A stretch of 64,000 nt of DNA from Caproiciproducens galactitolivorans (GTDB lineage Bacteria > Bacillota > Clostridia > Oscillospirales > Acutalibacteraceae). How positions within the stretch are numbered: the first letter of the stretch is position 1; every line of letters begins with the position of its first letter. The stretch covers positions 32,062 through 96,061 of the forward strand of contig NZ_SRMQ01000010.1 of assembly GCF_004768785.1 (NCBI RefSeq), written 5' to 3'. The notes beneath the pieces are model-generated. The model was not told where the DNA came from and ran no database searches. It saw only the letters and a list, made by a program, of their open reading frames with translations. The position numbers were made by a program, and so were the translations under genes. Below are positions 55,174 to 63,148 of this stretch, in pieces.

Positions 55174-57114
55174 ATGGTAAAGGTAAGTTTGAAAGGCGAA
55201 GTAAAAGAGTTTGAAAGCGGCATTACCGTTGCTGAAATAGCGAAATCCATTGGAATGGGGCTGTACAAAGCCGCTTGTGTCGGAAAAATTGACGGTAAGG
55301 TTGTTGATCTCCGCACGCCGATTACAGCGGACTGCGAGGTGGAGATTCTGACCTTTGAGCATCCGGAGGGGAAAAAGGCGTATTGGCATACAACCGCCCA
55401 CATCATGGCGCAGGCGGTAAAGCATCTGTTCCCAAACGCTGCCTTTGCAATCGGTCCGGCGGTTGAAAACGGCTTCTATTACGATATTGATTTGGACCGC
55501 TCCCTTACTCCGGAGGACTTGCCGAAAATTGAAGCGGAAATGAAGAAAATCATTAAGGAAAATATTCCGATCGAACGCTTTGAGCTGGCTTCCGACGAAG
55601 CACGGGCGTTAATGGAAAAGGAGCACCAGATTTACAAGCTAGAGCTGATTGACGAACACGCCGGAAAAGGGGAGAAGATTTCGTTCTATCAGCAGGGTGA
55701 TTATACGGATCTTTGCGCCGGGCCGCACCTGATAAGCACGGGCTGTGTCAAAGCCGTAAAACTGACGGCGAATACGGCCGCTTACTGGCGCGGGGACTCC
55801 AAGAACAAAATGCTCCAGCGCCTTTACGGCATTTCCTTCCCGAAGGCGAGTGAACTGGAAGAATACCTTGCAAAGGTGGAGGAAGCCAAAAAGCGCGACC
55901 ATAATGTATTGGGCCGCCAGTTAGGGTATTTTACAACCTGCGACCTGATCGGGCAGGGACTGCCGATTTTGCTTCCGAACGGCGCGCGCGTAATTCAGAT
56001 TTTGCAGCGCTTTGTTGAAGACGAGGAGCAAAAGCGCGGCTGGCAGCTGACAAAAACGCCGTATATGGCGAAGAGCGATCTTTATAAGCTGTCCGGGCAC
56101 TGGGATCATTATAAGGACGGCATGTTTGTCCTTGGGGATGAGGAAAAGGACAGCGAAGTTTTCGCATTGCGCCCGATGACCTGCCCCTTCCAATATCAGG
56201 CCTATTTGAACAAAAACCGTTCATATCGCGACCTGCCACTCCGGTATAACGAAACGTCCACTCTTTTCCGCAACGAGGCGTCCGGCGAAATGCACGGATT
56301 GATCCGCGTGCGGCAGTTCACAATATCCGAAGGCCATTTGATGTGCACGCCCGAGCAACTGGAAAGTGAATTCCAAGGCTGTTTGGAGCTTGCAATCTTT
56401 ATGCTGAAAACGCTCGGTCTGTATGAAGACGTTTCCTACCGCTTCTCCATGTGGGATCCGAACGATCGTACGAAATATATCGGTACGGAGGAACAGTGGA
56501 ACGAGGCCCAGGGTATCATGCGCAAGATCCTGAACCATCTGAATATTCCGTTTGTGGAAGGCATTGGCGAGGCGGCGTTCTACGGTCCGAAGCTGGATAT
56601 TCAGATTAAGAACGTATTCGGTAAAGAGGATACCTTAATTACGATTCAGATCGACCAGATGTTGGCCGAGAAATTCGGTATGGAATATGTGGATGCGGAT
56701 GGCAAGAAAAAGAACCCCTATATCATTCATCGTACTTCCATCGGCTGTTACGAGCGCACACTCGCGTTGCTGATTGAAAAATATGCCGGTGCGCTTCCAA
56801 TGTGGCTGATGCCGGAGCAGATCAGGGTGTTGCCGATCAGCGAGCGTTTGCATACGGATGCCGATAAAGTTGTTAAAAAGCTGCAAGCGGCCGGATTTCG
56901 GGTAACCTGCGATACCCGCAATGAGAAAATCGGGTATAAGATTCGCGAAGCCCAGCTTCAGAAGATCCCGTATATGCTCATAATTGGGGATAAGGAAGCA
57001 CAGGAGAACACGGTTTCCGTGCGCAGCCGCAAGGATGGCGATATCGGGTCCATGCCGATTGATGCGTTTTTGGCAAAAGCGACGGAACAAGTAGCAACAA
57101 AAGCGATTGACTAA
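55174..57114 (+). CDS. thrS: Threonyl-tRNA synthetase
   Basis: 646 residues. N-terminal TGS domain (KVSLKGEVKEFESGITVAEIA), an editing domain (HTTAHIMAQAVKHLFP and DLCAGPHL), then the class II core with zinc ligands in RPMTCPFQ, GEMHGLIRVRQF and HRTSIGCYERTLALLIE, and a C-terminal anticodon-binding domain. The frame is open from 55165; AAGGAG eight bases before ATG 55174 decides the start. T-box regulated. Confidence 0.97.
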   Translation: MVKVSLKGEVKEFESGITVAEIAKSIGMGLYKAACVGKIDGKVVDLRTPITADCEVEILTFEHPEGKKAYWHTTAHIMAQAVKHLFPNAAFAIGPAVENGFYYDIDLDRSLTPEDLPKIEAEMKKIIKENIPIERFELASDEARALMEKEHQIYKLELIDEHAGKGEKISFYQQGDYTDLCAGPHLISTGCVKAVKLTANTAAYWRGDSKNKMLQRLYGISFPKASELEEYLAKVEEAKKRDHNVLGRQLGYFTTCDLIGQGLPILLPNGARVIQILQRFVEDEEQKRGWQLTKTPYMAKSDLYKLSGHWDHYKDGMFVLGDEEKDSEVFALRPMTCPFQYQAYLNKNRSYRDLPLRYNETSTLFRNEASGEMHGLIRVRQFTISEGHLMCTPEQLESEFQGCLELAIFMLKTLGLYEDVSYRFSMWDPNDRTKYIGTEEQWNEAQGIMRKILNHLNIPFVEGIGEAAFYGPKLDIQIKNVFGKEDTLITIQIDQMLAEKFGMEYVDADGKKKNPYIIHRTSIGCYERTLALLIEKYAGALPMWLMPEQIRVLPISERLHTDADKVVKKLQAAGFRVTCDTRNEKIGYKIREAQLQKIPYMLIIGDKEAQENTVSVRSRKDGDIGSMPIDAFLAKATEQVATKAID

Positions 57115-57128
57115 TAATAGTAGCAAAG

Positions 57129-57158
57129 AAACCGGATGGATTTTCTATCCGGTTTTTG
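57129..57158 (+). terminator. Terminator of thrS
   Basis: AAACCGGAT and ATCCGGTTT pair perfectly and are followed by a T run. Confidence 0.9.
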
Positions 57159-57216
57159 TTTACCTTTTTACCAAACCGGTTATTCTGTAATTATGTTAAC
57201 TAATAGAACCGCATTT

Positions 57217-57323
57217 TTTTCAACCGTTTTTTTTCAACCGCCGGTCTCATAAGTTGAAAATCGGGAAAAGTTTCGAATATACCTATGTTTAATTGTTGAA
57301 AACTCTGTTGAAAATGTTGAAAA
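57217..57323. repeat. Cluster of GTTGAAAA motifs
   Basis: GTTGAAAA occurs at 57253, 57295, 57307 and 57316, and in inverted form (TTTTCAAC) at 57217 and 57231. Six copies in 107 bases in an intergenic region look like a protein-binding cluster. The 416 bases between thrS and the DUF4358 gene hold nothing else apart from the thrS terminator. Confidence 0.5.
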
Positions 57324-57530
57324 AATGAAATTCTTCGATCTCATATTCTGAAAATAATCAGTTTTATGTAAAGTAGACGCTAAAAAAACGGCATGGATGC
57401 TTTCTATAAAAATTTTTTCGTTAATTTTAAGATAATGGCTATATTTGTGGATTTTCTATGCTATAATTACTTGGATAAGTTTTTACTGTTTTTCTATGGT
57501 GCAATATACATAAATCAAGGGGGCGAGAAT

Positions 57531-58040
57531 TTGAATAAAATCGTAATGGATAGAAAAAAATGGATGATTTTTTCGGTTCTCGTTCTAGCAGTTGCCATTG
57601 CGGTTTTCGTCAGTGTGTTTATTGTGTTTAAAAATAGAAAGGAAAATGCGAAAGGCCCCGCGCCGTCCAGGATTACGGAAAGTATTATCAGCGAAATGCA
57701 TTATACCGATCTGGTTGAAGTTAGCCCGAACCAGCTTTACAGGCATTACAGTATTCCTGATGGTGTGATTTCCGACAGTTCGCTTTATATGAGCAAGTCT
57801 TCCGATAGTGCAGCAGAGCTTGCGTGTTTTTTGCTGCAGGATAAAAGTAAGTTTGAAGAGTTAAAGGATGCTGTGACGGATCACATCAATTCCAAGGCGG
57901 CGGGCTTTAAGGGATTGAATCCGACACAATACAATTTCTTGAAAAATTATGTAATTGTACAAAAGGGAAGATATGTTCTTGTCAGCGTCGGAAGTAATGC
58001 GTCGGCAGACGGGAAATTTTTTAATGATTTGTTCAAGTAA
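57531..58040 (+). CDS. DUF4358 membrane-anchored protein
   Basis: About 169 residues: one N-terminal membrane segment (about residues 13-33) and an extracytoplasmic domain with the DUF4358 pattern, MHYTDLVEVSPNQLYRHYSI then LYMSKSSDSAAELACF. Function of the family unknown. The frame extends up to 57393, but the start TTG 57531 has AGGGGGCGAG upstream. It is the last host gene before tRNA-Gly. Confidence 0.75.
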   Translation: MNKIVMDRKKWMIFSVLVLAVAIAVFVSVFIVFKNRKENAKGPAPSRITESIISEMHYTDLVEVSPNQLYRHYSIPDGVISDSSLYMSKSSDSAAELACFLLQDKSKFEELKDAVTDHINSKAAGFKGLNPTQYNFLKNYVIVQKGRYVLVSVGSNASADGKFFNDLFK

Positions 58041-58086
58041 ATTAATACTTGATTCTGCCGTCGGTTTATGGTAAAATAAGAAGCAC

Positions 58087-58160
58087 GCGGAAGTGGTTCA
58101 ATGGTAGAACATCAGCTTCCCAAGCTGATGACGGGGGTTCGATTCCCCTCTCCCGCTCCA
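58087..58160 (+). tRNA. tRNA-Gly (anticodon CCC), attachment site of Element 2
   Basis: A full cloverleaf folds: D stem GTTC/GAAC, anticodon stem TCAGC/GCTGA with loop TTCCCAA (anticodon CCC, 58119-58121), T stem GGGGG/CCCCT with TTCGATT loop, and encoded CCA (58158-58160). Acceptor pairing GCGGAAG/CTCCCGC has an A-C mismatch at position 5-68 (58091 and 58152). The gene directly precedes a minus-strand integrase, so its 3' half is probably an att core. Confidence 0.93.
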
Positions 58161-58165
58161 ATCAA

Positions 58166-58217
58166 AAATCCGCACCAGGTAGCCATTTTTCGGCTGTTTG
58201 GTGCGGATTTATTTTTT
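58166..58217 (+). terminator. Terminator after tRNA-Gly
   Basis: AAATCCGCACCA and TGGTGCGGATTT pair perfectly, with an inner AGCC/GGCT stem, followed by ATTTTTT. It lies between the tRNA and the end of the convergent integrase gene. Confidence 0.85.
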
Positions 58218-58283
58218 CTTTTGATTACATTATATTACAAGAATTTATTAGATGTTTTGAAATTATGCAAGTCAACATGCAAG

Positions 58284-59471
58284 TCAGAACGCTTGTTCTC
58301 GACCGTTTTGAGAGGTTAAATATGCGTCCAATTTGCGCATTGATTTACGTTTATATTTTTTGTCCAAATGAGTGTATATCTGTAAAGTGGTTTTTACGTC
58401 AGCGTGACCTAGCTGCTCTTTTGCAGTAAGAACATCCACTCCGGCTAAATATAATAGTGTGGCGAAAGTATGGCGTAGCCAATGAGGGGTAATAGGTGGG
58501 ATAGTCATATCAAATTTATGCCGACCGGGCTTCTTCATCTTTTTCTTATCTTCCAAGGTTCGCTCGCCGTATTTGACATTTAGAGCGGTCATATAGCTAT
58601 TCCATAATGCTTTCCAACCTGTTTCAGTCATCAGCTTGCCGGACACCGTAGGAACTACCAAAAGATATTTGCGTGGTTGATTTTTAAGGTAGTTAACAAG
58701 CCTTTGGGGGATATCCACCGTTCGCATTCCTGCGGCTGTTTTTGTCATAGGCTTCACTTCAAATTTACCATTCTTAATTGCAACAGCTTTATTTACTTGG
58801 ATGTTTTTTTTCTCTAGATCGATATCATTCCAAGTTAATGCCAACAGTTCGCCGCGACGTAACCCGGCATACATCATTATCATTGCGGCTGTCTGCGCTC
58901 GATGTGGCGTGTCAATAATCCATTGCTGTTCTTCATCGGTTAAGGCCCTTCGATGCTCTTCTGCGGCCTCCTGGGGGATTTCTACGGCAGTAACAGGGTT
59001 ATAGTCAATCACGCGGTTCACGATGGCAAGCTGCATTACCTGAAATGCGGTCGATTTTGCGAATTTCAGCGTTCGTCTGGCCGACGGCCTATGCGTAAAA
59101 GGATTTTCCATTGCAAGGTCAGCTATGGCGGTCTGAAAATCGTGAGTGCGGAGCTTTTTGATTTGCCGGAAACCAATACGTTCTTTCCACATTTTTACGG
59201 TACGCTCATAGTTTTTATACTGTCCCTCTGACATAGCAGATACTTGCTTGATTTTTAGCCAACACTCAGCCCAGTCGGAAAATGTATCTTGGTCTGCAGT
59301 AACATCAAGTCCTTTGTTCATTTCAATTTTAACCTGCAGAGCCTTTTCATCAGCCTCTTTTTGCGTTCGGCCATAAACCGTTTTGTACTTTCGTTTCCCA
59401 TCAACCAGGCCGAGGTAGACCTGTACTGCAATTCTTCCGTCGTCACGTTTTGTATTCTGTTTTTTAGGCAT
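58284..59471 (-). CDS. int: Tyrosine integrase of Element 2
   Basis: 395 residues, the larger arm-binding type. An N-terminal AP2-like arm domain (VYLGLVDGKRKYKTVYGRTQ) is followed by a core-binding domain and the catalytic domain with MYAGLRRGELLALTW (Arg), HWLRHTFATLL (His-x-x-Arg) and LGHADVKTTLQIYTH (His and Tyr). It is unrelated in detail to the compact integrase of Element 1. It ends about 125 bases from the tRNA attachment site. Confidence 0.94.
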   Translation of the reverse strand: MPKKQNTKRDDGRIAVQVYLGLVDGKRKYKTVYGRTQKEADEKALQVKIEMNKGLDVTADQDTFSDWAECWLKIKQVSAMSEGQYKNYERTVKMWKERIGFRQIKKLRTHDFQTAIADLAMENPFTHRPSARRTLKFAKSTAFQVMQLAIVNRVIDYNPVTAVEIPQEAAEEHRRALTDEEQQWIIDTPHRAQTAAMIMMYAGLRRGELLALTWNDIDLEKKNIQVNKAVAIKNGKFEVKPMTKTAAGMRTVDIPQRLVNYLKNQPRKYLLVVPTVSGKLMTETGWKALWNSYMTALNVKYGERTLEDKKKMKKPGRHKFDMTIPPITPHWLRHTFATLLYLAGVDVLTAKEQLGHADVKTTLQIYTHLDKKYKRKSMRKLDAYLTSQNGREQAF

Positions 59472-59498
59472 AAAAATACCCTCCTATCTTGATTTTGG

Positions 59499-59551
59499 AG
59501 GGCTGAACTGGTACAATATAATAGCGTTATTATACGTACGCTGTCAGCCCT
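59499..59551. promoter_or_regulatory. Nested palindrome upstream of the Element 2 integrase
   Basis: Outer AGGGCTGA (59499-59506) and TCAGCCCT (59544-59551) enclose TATAATA/TATTATA (59517-59534). It lies just upstream of the integrase start and overlaps TATAAT-like boxes on both strands, so it probably binds a regulator of integrase expression. Confidence 0.6.
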
Positions 59552-59562
59552 GCTGATGGTGG

Positions 59563-59602
59563 CCGCTCGTTCCGTATGCAAGACGGAGCGGGCGGTTTTT
59601 TT
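59563..59602 (+). terminator. Plus-strand terminator behind the palindrome
   Basis: CCGCTCGTTCCGT and ACGGAGCGGGCGG pair and are followed by a T run on the plus strand only, opposite to the surrounding genes. Confidence 0.7.
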
Positions 59603-59604
59603 AT

Positions 59605-60378
59605 TTATCCTAGAGTGAGTTCTGCGCCGGACAATTTGATGTATTGTCCGTCTTTAATTGTAATATATTTGTCGCCAGTGAAGTTATCATTTGAAACGAT
59701 AGCATCTAAGGTATGTGTACTGTTTTTTGCCACTTCAATGTAAGCTGTCGAATTTGTAGCGTGTACCTTATATTCACCAGGTTTTATATCTCTACCAACC
59801 TTGTACATGCCGTCGGGCAATTTTCCTGATGAAACTTCAACGCTTGGAGCATCCGCAATCGCATATGCCGTAGCCCCATTAAGCGTAAGATATTGTCCGG
59901 CATTTACAGTAACGATGCTTTGACCTGAAAAATTATCGTTCGCGATAATGGAACCAAGTTCTCCGGTGGAATCCTTTGCAATCTGGAAATAGCTTATTCC
60001 ATCAGAAATCAATACATACTCTCCAGCGGGCAGATCGGATCCGATTTTATACATGCCAGCCGGATAACTTTTCGCTTCCGGTGCGCTTGATACCGGAGCG
60101 GCAGAAGAAATGGGGGCAGTAGATTCAGGTGCTGGTGATGCCGCTGAAACGACCCTGGAAGAAACTGAAGATGGGGCAGAAGTTGCGGCGGGAGCAACGG
60201 GTGCTCCACCGCCAGCTATTCCCGCAATGATTGAAAATATCACCGTTGCTGCGAGATACAAGCATGCAGGACCCCTGCTTTTCTTCTGAGCCCAAAACAC
60301 TACGATTTGAGGCTTAACCATGCCGACGATAAATGCCACGAATGCCGCAAATGACAAAAATCCGAATAGACCTCCCAA
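59605..60378 (-). CDS. Membrane-anchored two-repeat surface protein of Element 2
   Basis: 257 residues: two N-terminal membrane segments (about 5-25 and 38-57), a Ser/Ala/Pro-rich linker (about 60-103), then two tandem repeats of about 70 residues with the pattern GMYKIGSDLPAGEYVL...IIANDNFSG and GMYKVGRDIKPGEYKV...IVSNDNFTG. The repeats should sit outside the membrane. Genes of this plan between integrase and repressor are often morons expressed from the prophage; an exclusion or envelope role is inference. Confidence 0.6.
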   Translation of the reverse strand: MGGLFGFLSFAAFVAFIVGMVKPQIVVFWAQKKSRGPACLYLAATVIFSIIAGIAGGGAPVAPAATSAPSSVSSRVVSAASPAPESTAPISSAAPVSSAPEAKSYPAGMYKIGSDLPAGEYVLISDGISYFQIAKDSTGELGSIIANDNFSGQSIVTVNAGQYLTLNGATAYAIADAPSVEVSSGKLPDGMYKVGRDIKPGEYKVHATNSTAYIEVAKNSTHTLDAIVSNDNFTGDKYITIKDGQYIKLSGAELTLG

Positions 60379-60466
60379 AATAATAACCTCTTTTCTTTAT
60401 TGACAAACTATGTCAATAAGTTATAATATTTTTGAGGAATTCCCGCTCGGAATTTTTCACTTATAC

Positions 60467-60500
60467 CCCACACGTTATTCGCAGTAGCGTGTGGGCTTTT
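60467..60500 (+). terminator. Second plus-strand terminator in the lysogeny block
   Basis: CCCACACG and CGTGTGGG pair and are followed by CTTTTTCTTTTT on the plus strand. As with 59563-59602, the flanking genes are on the minus strand. Confidence 0.65.
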
Positions 60501-60505
60501 TCTTT

Positions 60506-60751
60506 TTACATAGCAATTGAGTTCTCATTTATAGCGCTCTCTTCTACCTCTCTTTCATCCTCAGCAACATTATTTTCATCATAGAAATGATCCAAGGCAA
60601 CGTGTTTTAATTCATGTTCAAGTGCTCTTCTCTGAACAAAATCATCCAGATTTGAATTAACGATTATTGTAAAATCACCGCATTCATCGGGAATCGTGAG
60701 CGCATGCACTTTGGCCGGAAGCGGTATCAAATGTATGAATGTATCGCCCAA
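60506..60751 (-). CDS. ImmA/IrrE-like small metallopeptidase
   Basis: 81 residues with HELKHVALDHF, an HExxH zinc-peptidase motif (about residues 45-55), and an acidic tail. It begins six bases after the repressor stop. ImmA proteins cleave the partner repressor during induction (ICEBs1 precedent). This one is short, so its activity is less certain. Confidence 0.7.
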   Translation of the reverse strand: MGDTFIHLIPLPAKVHALTIPDECGDFTIIVNSNLDDFVQRRALEHELKHVALDHFYDENNVAEDEREVEESAINENSIAM

Positions 60752-60757
60752 GGTTTA

Positions 60758-61120
60758 TCAGTCCTTTTTTAAAAAAGCTTCAACAATTTTGACAGCCTTT
60801 TCGACATCCTCTTTTGTCGCACCTTTGGCAAGATTAAAAAGCATTTTCATTTCCGGCCTAGTTTTCAATTCTTCCAGATAAGCAGTAAGCTCTTCGTCAT
60901 TATTGACGAGGGGCTTTTCTTTTTGCTCGTTACCGAGTAGATAATCGACTGACACATTAAAACATTCAGCCACCTTTTGAAGCTTTTCAGCAGAAGGATT
61001 CTGGGACCTATTTTTCCACTGAGATATCAGTCCAGTCGAGATTCCGGTTTTACGCGCCAAATCAGCCTGTGTCATTTTGTTTTTTCGCAGAAGTTCTGAA
61101 ATCCTGTCAAAAGTATCCAT
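60758..61120 (-). CDS. CI-like repressor of Element 2
   Basis: 120 residues with an XRE helix-turn-helix (MTQADLARKTGISTGLISQW, about residues 16-35) and DVSVDYLLGNE-type continuation, then an acidic helical C-terminus. No LexA-like self-cleavage domain is present, which fits control through the ImmA-like partner. AAAGGAG nine bases before ATG 61120 fixes the start over TTG 61171. Confidence 0.85.
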   Translation of the reverse strand: MDTFDRISELLRKNKMTQADLARKTGISTGLISQWKNRSQNPSAEKLQKVAECFNVSVDYLLGNEQKEKPLVNNDEELTAYLEELKTRPEMKMLFNLAKGATKEDVEKAVKIVEAFLKKD

Positions 61121-61152
61121 AAAAACATGCTCCTTTTTGGGTACATCGACAA

Positions 61153-61295
61153 AACTAAGAAAACTATGCAAAATCTATTGATTTACATAGATAACTTTGC
61201 TACAATATAGGCACAGCAAAGAAAACTAAGCAAAAGCAAAGAAATCTTACTTGCATTTCTTAGTTAGTGTGTACTGTTTAACTTAGCAAACTAAG
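61153..61295. promoter_or_regulatory. Divergent promoter-operator region of Element 2
   Basis: AACTAAG-type half sites occur at 61153 and 61224, an inverted one at 61259-61263, and a full palindrome CTTAG-CAAA-CTAAG at 61282-61295. On the plus strand TTGATT and TACAAT (61201-61206) are 17 bases apart, a likely early promoter. The set is what a CI-like switch needs. Confidence 0.65.
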
Positions 61296-61348
61296 CATAT
61301 CACAAAACCGAAGTAAACGCAAGTGTTTTTTTCGAAAGGAGGAATTTT

Positions 61349-61519
61349 ATGTCAGAATATTTTACCTGCGCAGAGGTTGCGAAACAGTACAAGGTCAAAA
61401 CCATTACTGTATGGGACTGGATTCGTAAGAAGAAAATGCCAGCTATCAAGATTGGAAAAGAGTATCGTATCAGACCGGAAGATATTCAAGCATTCGAAAA
61501 AAAGCGGGAAACCACGTAA
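61349..61519 (+). CDS. Excisionase-like MerR/HTH_17 protein
   Basis: 56 residues: YFTCAEVAKQYKVKTITVWD, IRKKKMPAIKIG and EYRIRPEDIQAFEKK, the complete helix-turn-helix type 17 domain found in excisionases. AAAGGAGG precedes ATG 61349. First gene of the rightward early transcript; likely to direct excision or early transcription. Confidence 0.85.
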   Translation: MSEYFTCAEVAKQYKVKTITVWDWIRKKKMPAIKIGKEYRIRPEDIQAFEKKRETT

Positions 61520-61564
61520 TAAAAGGAGGTACATAATGAGCAATCATAAGAAAGGAAGTTTGAT

Positions 61565-62338
61565 ATGAACGATTTGCAGATTTTTAAAAATCAAGAATTT
61601 GGCTCAATTCGAGTAATTGAAATTAATAATGAGCCTTATTTTGTGGGTAAAGATGTTGCAGAAATTCTCGGTTACACTAATACGCCGAAAGCAATCCGCG
61701 ATCATGTTGATGATGAGGATAAGCTGACAGAACGTTTCGTTCTATCAGGCCAAAATAGAGAAGTTATATGTATCAATGAATCTGGTCTTTATAGCCTTAT
61801 TCTTTCAAGTAAACTTCCAACAGCCAAAAAATTCAAGCACTGGGTAACATCCGAAGTTATCCCTTCCATCCGCAAGCATGGCCTTTACGCTACTCCTGAC
61901 ACCGCAGAGAAAATTTTGAACGACCCTGACTTTTTAATTACGGCGTTGACGGAATTAAAGAAGGAAAGGGAACAACGCAAAGCGCTGGAAGGCAAAGTTG
62001 AAGCGGACAAGCCAAAGGTACTATTTGCTGACGCGGTAGCCACAAGCGAAAGTCCAATGTTGATTGGAGAACTCGCAAAAGTGCTTAAGCAAAACGGCGT
62101 TGACATTGGCGAGAAACGACTGTTTGAGTGGATGCGTGAAAATGGATACCTTATCAAGCGCAAAGGTACTGACTATAACGCACCAACACAAAAGAGCATG
62201 GAAATGGGGCTTTTCAGAGTAAAAGAAACTGCCATCACTCATTCCGATGGCCATGTGACAGTCAACCGTACAACGAAGGTTACCGGAAAAGGACAGCAGT
62301 ATTTCATTAATAAGTTTCTGGGAGAAAAATCTGCATAA
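61565..62338 (+). CDS. Phage antirepressor (Bro-N plus KilA-C)
   Basis: 257 residues. Bro-N domain at about 1-105 (FGSIRVIEINNEPYFVGKDV, AEILGYTNTPKAI, SGLYSLILSSKLPTAKKFKHW) and KilA-C domain at about 145-250 (IGELAKVLKQNGVDIGEKRL, FEWMRENGYLI). It antagonises the repressor during induction. GGAAG precedes ATG 61565. Confidence 0.92.
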   Translation: MNDLQIFKNQEFGSIRVIEINNEPYFVGKDVAEILGYTNTPKAIRDHVDDEDKLTERFVLSGQNREVICINESGLYSLILSSKLPTAKKFKHWVTSEVIPSIRKHGLYATPDTAEKILNDPDFLITALTELKKEREQRKALEGKVEADKPKVLFADAVATSESPMLIGELAKVLKQNGVDIGEKRLFEWMRENGYLIKRKGTDYNAPTQKSMEMGLFRVKETAITHSDGHVTVNRTTKVTGKGQQYFINKFLGEKSA

Positions 62339-62419
62339 AGCACCACGCTTGACGGATAAATGCGATTTGAAATCACACCTGTTGCAAAAGTTTGATGTGT
62401 TTTCGGAAGGAATGATATC

Positions 62420-62632
62420 ATGCAACGCTATACAAATTGGAATGCTCTACCGCTCGTCCTTGACATTGATGTAGCTGCAATGATTGCAGGATACCACCCG
62501 GCTTACCTGCGAAAACTGGCACGGCAGGGAGAATTTCCAGCAAAGCAAAACAAACCGCGGGGGAAATGGCGAATCAGCAAAGACGAATTGCGTGGTTGGA
62601 TTACAAACCAAGCAGACAACATATCCGCATAG
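62420..62632 (+). CDS. Helix-turn-helix protein, excisionase-like
   Basis: 70 residues with a DNA-binding layout like HTH_17: DVAAMIAGYHPAYLRKLARQ, GEFPAKQNKPRGKWRISKDEL. AAGGAATG precedes ATG 62420. It is a second small DNA-binding protein of the early block. Confidence 0.65.
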   Translation: MQRYTNWNALPLVLDIDVAAMIAGYHPAYLRKLARQGEFPAKQNKPRGKWRISKDELRGWITNQADNISA

Positions 62633-62682
62633 TGCGGACATTCTGAAAGGAAAGAAGAAGTCAAAACGAAAGAAGGTACATA

Positions 62683-62922
62683 ATGAATTTACAACTTATC
62701 AAATCTGAAAGCTTTGGCTCTGTAGAATGTGATTTTTACGGGAACGGAAAAAATGAGTTTTTTATGACTCGTGAACAAATTGGCTGCGCGCTTGGATATT
62801 CAGACCCTAGCGATGCCATCCGTAAAATCCATGACCGCCACAAAGAGCGACTGAACCGGTTTTCAGTACAGGACAAATTGTCCGGTACTGATAGGAAGCA
62901 ATATCATAAGAAAGGCAGGTGA
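62683..62922 (+). CDS. Truncated Bro-N protein
   Basis: 79 residues. It starts like a Bro-N domain (LIKSESFGSVECDFYG and FFMTREQIGCALGYSDPSDA) but stops right after the HDRHKERL segment, where a full domain would go on for about 30 residues. No KilA-C part follows. Either a small independent protein or a remnant of a second antirepressor. Confidence 0.6.
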   Translation: MNLQLIKSESFGSVECDFYGNGKNEFFMTREQIGCALGYSDPSDAIRKIHDRHKERLNRFSVQDKLSGTDRKQYHKKGR

Positions 62923-62926
62923 TCCA

Positions 62927-63148
62927 ATGAAAGACAAAGATTTTCCAAAAGCAATATTAATCGATAAAGATGGAAGCAAATCTGAAATAAAGGACTGGAG
63001 CAGTTATCACTTTTTCATTCAGAAAACCGTGGAGCGGATTCTCCACCAGTTGCAGAACGAAGGGCTGGACGAGCAGGATATAAAAACTTTTTGCGAGCAT
63101 TTCAGTCAGGAAGTTAAACACTTTTATGAAAATAAATCTGGAAAATAA
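62927..63148 (+). CDS. Small acidic phage protein, unknown
   Basis: 73 residues, helical, without recognised motifs. GGCAGGTG precedes ATG 62927. Its 3' end overlaps the convergent gene that ends at 63114. Confidence 0.5.
   Translation: MKDKDFPKAILIDKDGSKSEIKDWSSYHFFIQKTVERILHQLQNEGLDEQDIKTFCEHFSQEVKHFYENKSGK

Noticed and set aside
57217..57323. GTTGAAAA cluster as a chromosomal origin
   Set aside because: No TTATCCACA-type DnaA boxes and no dnaA, dnaN or related genes nearby.
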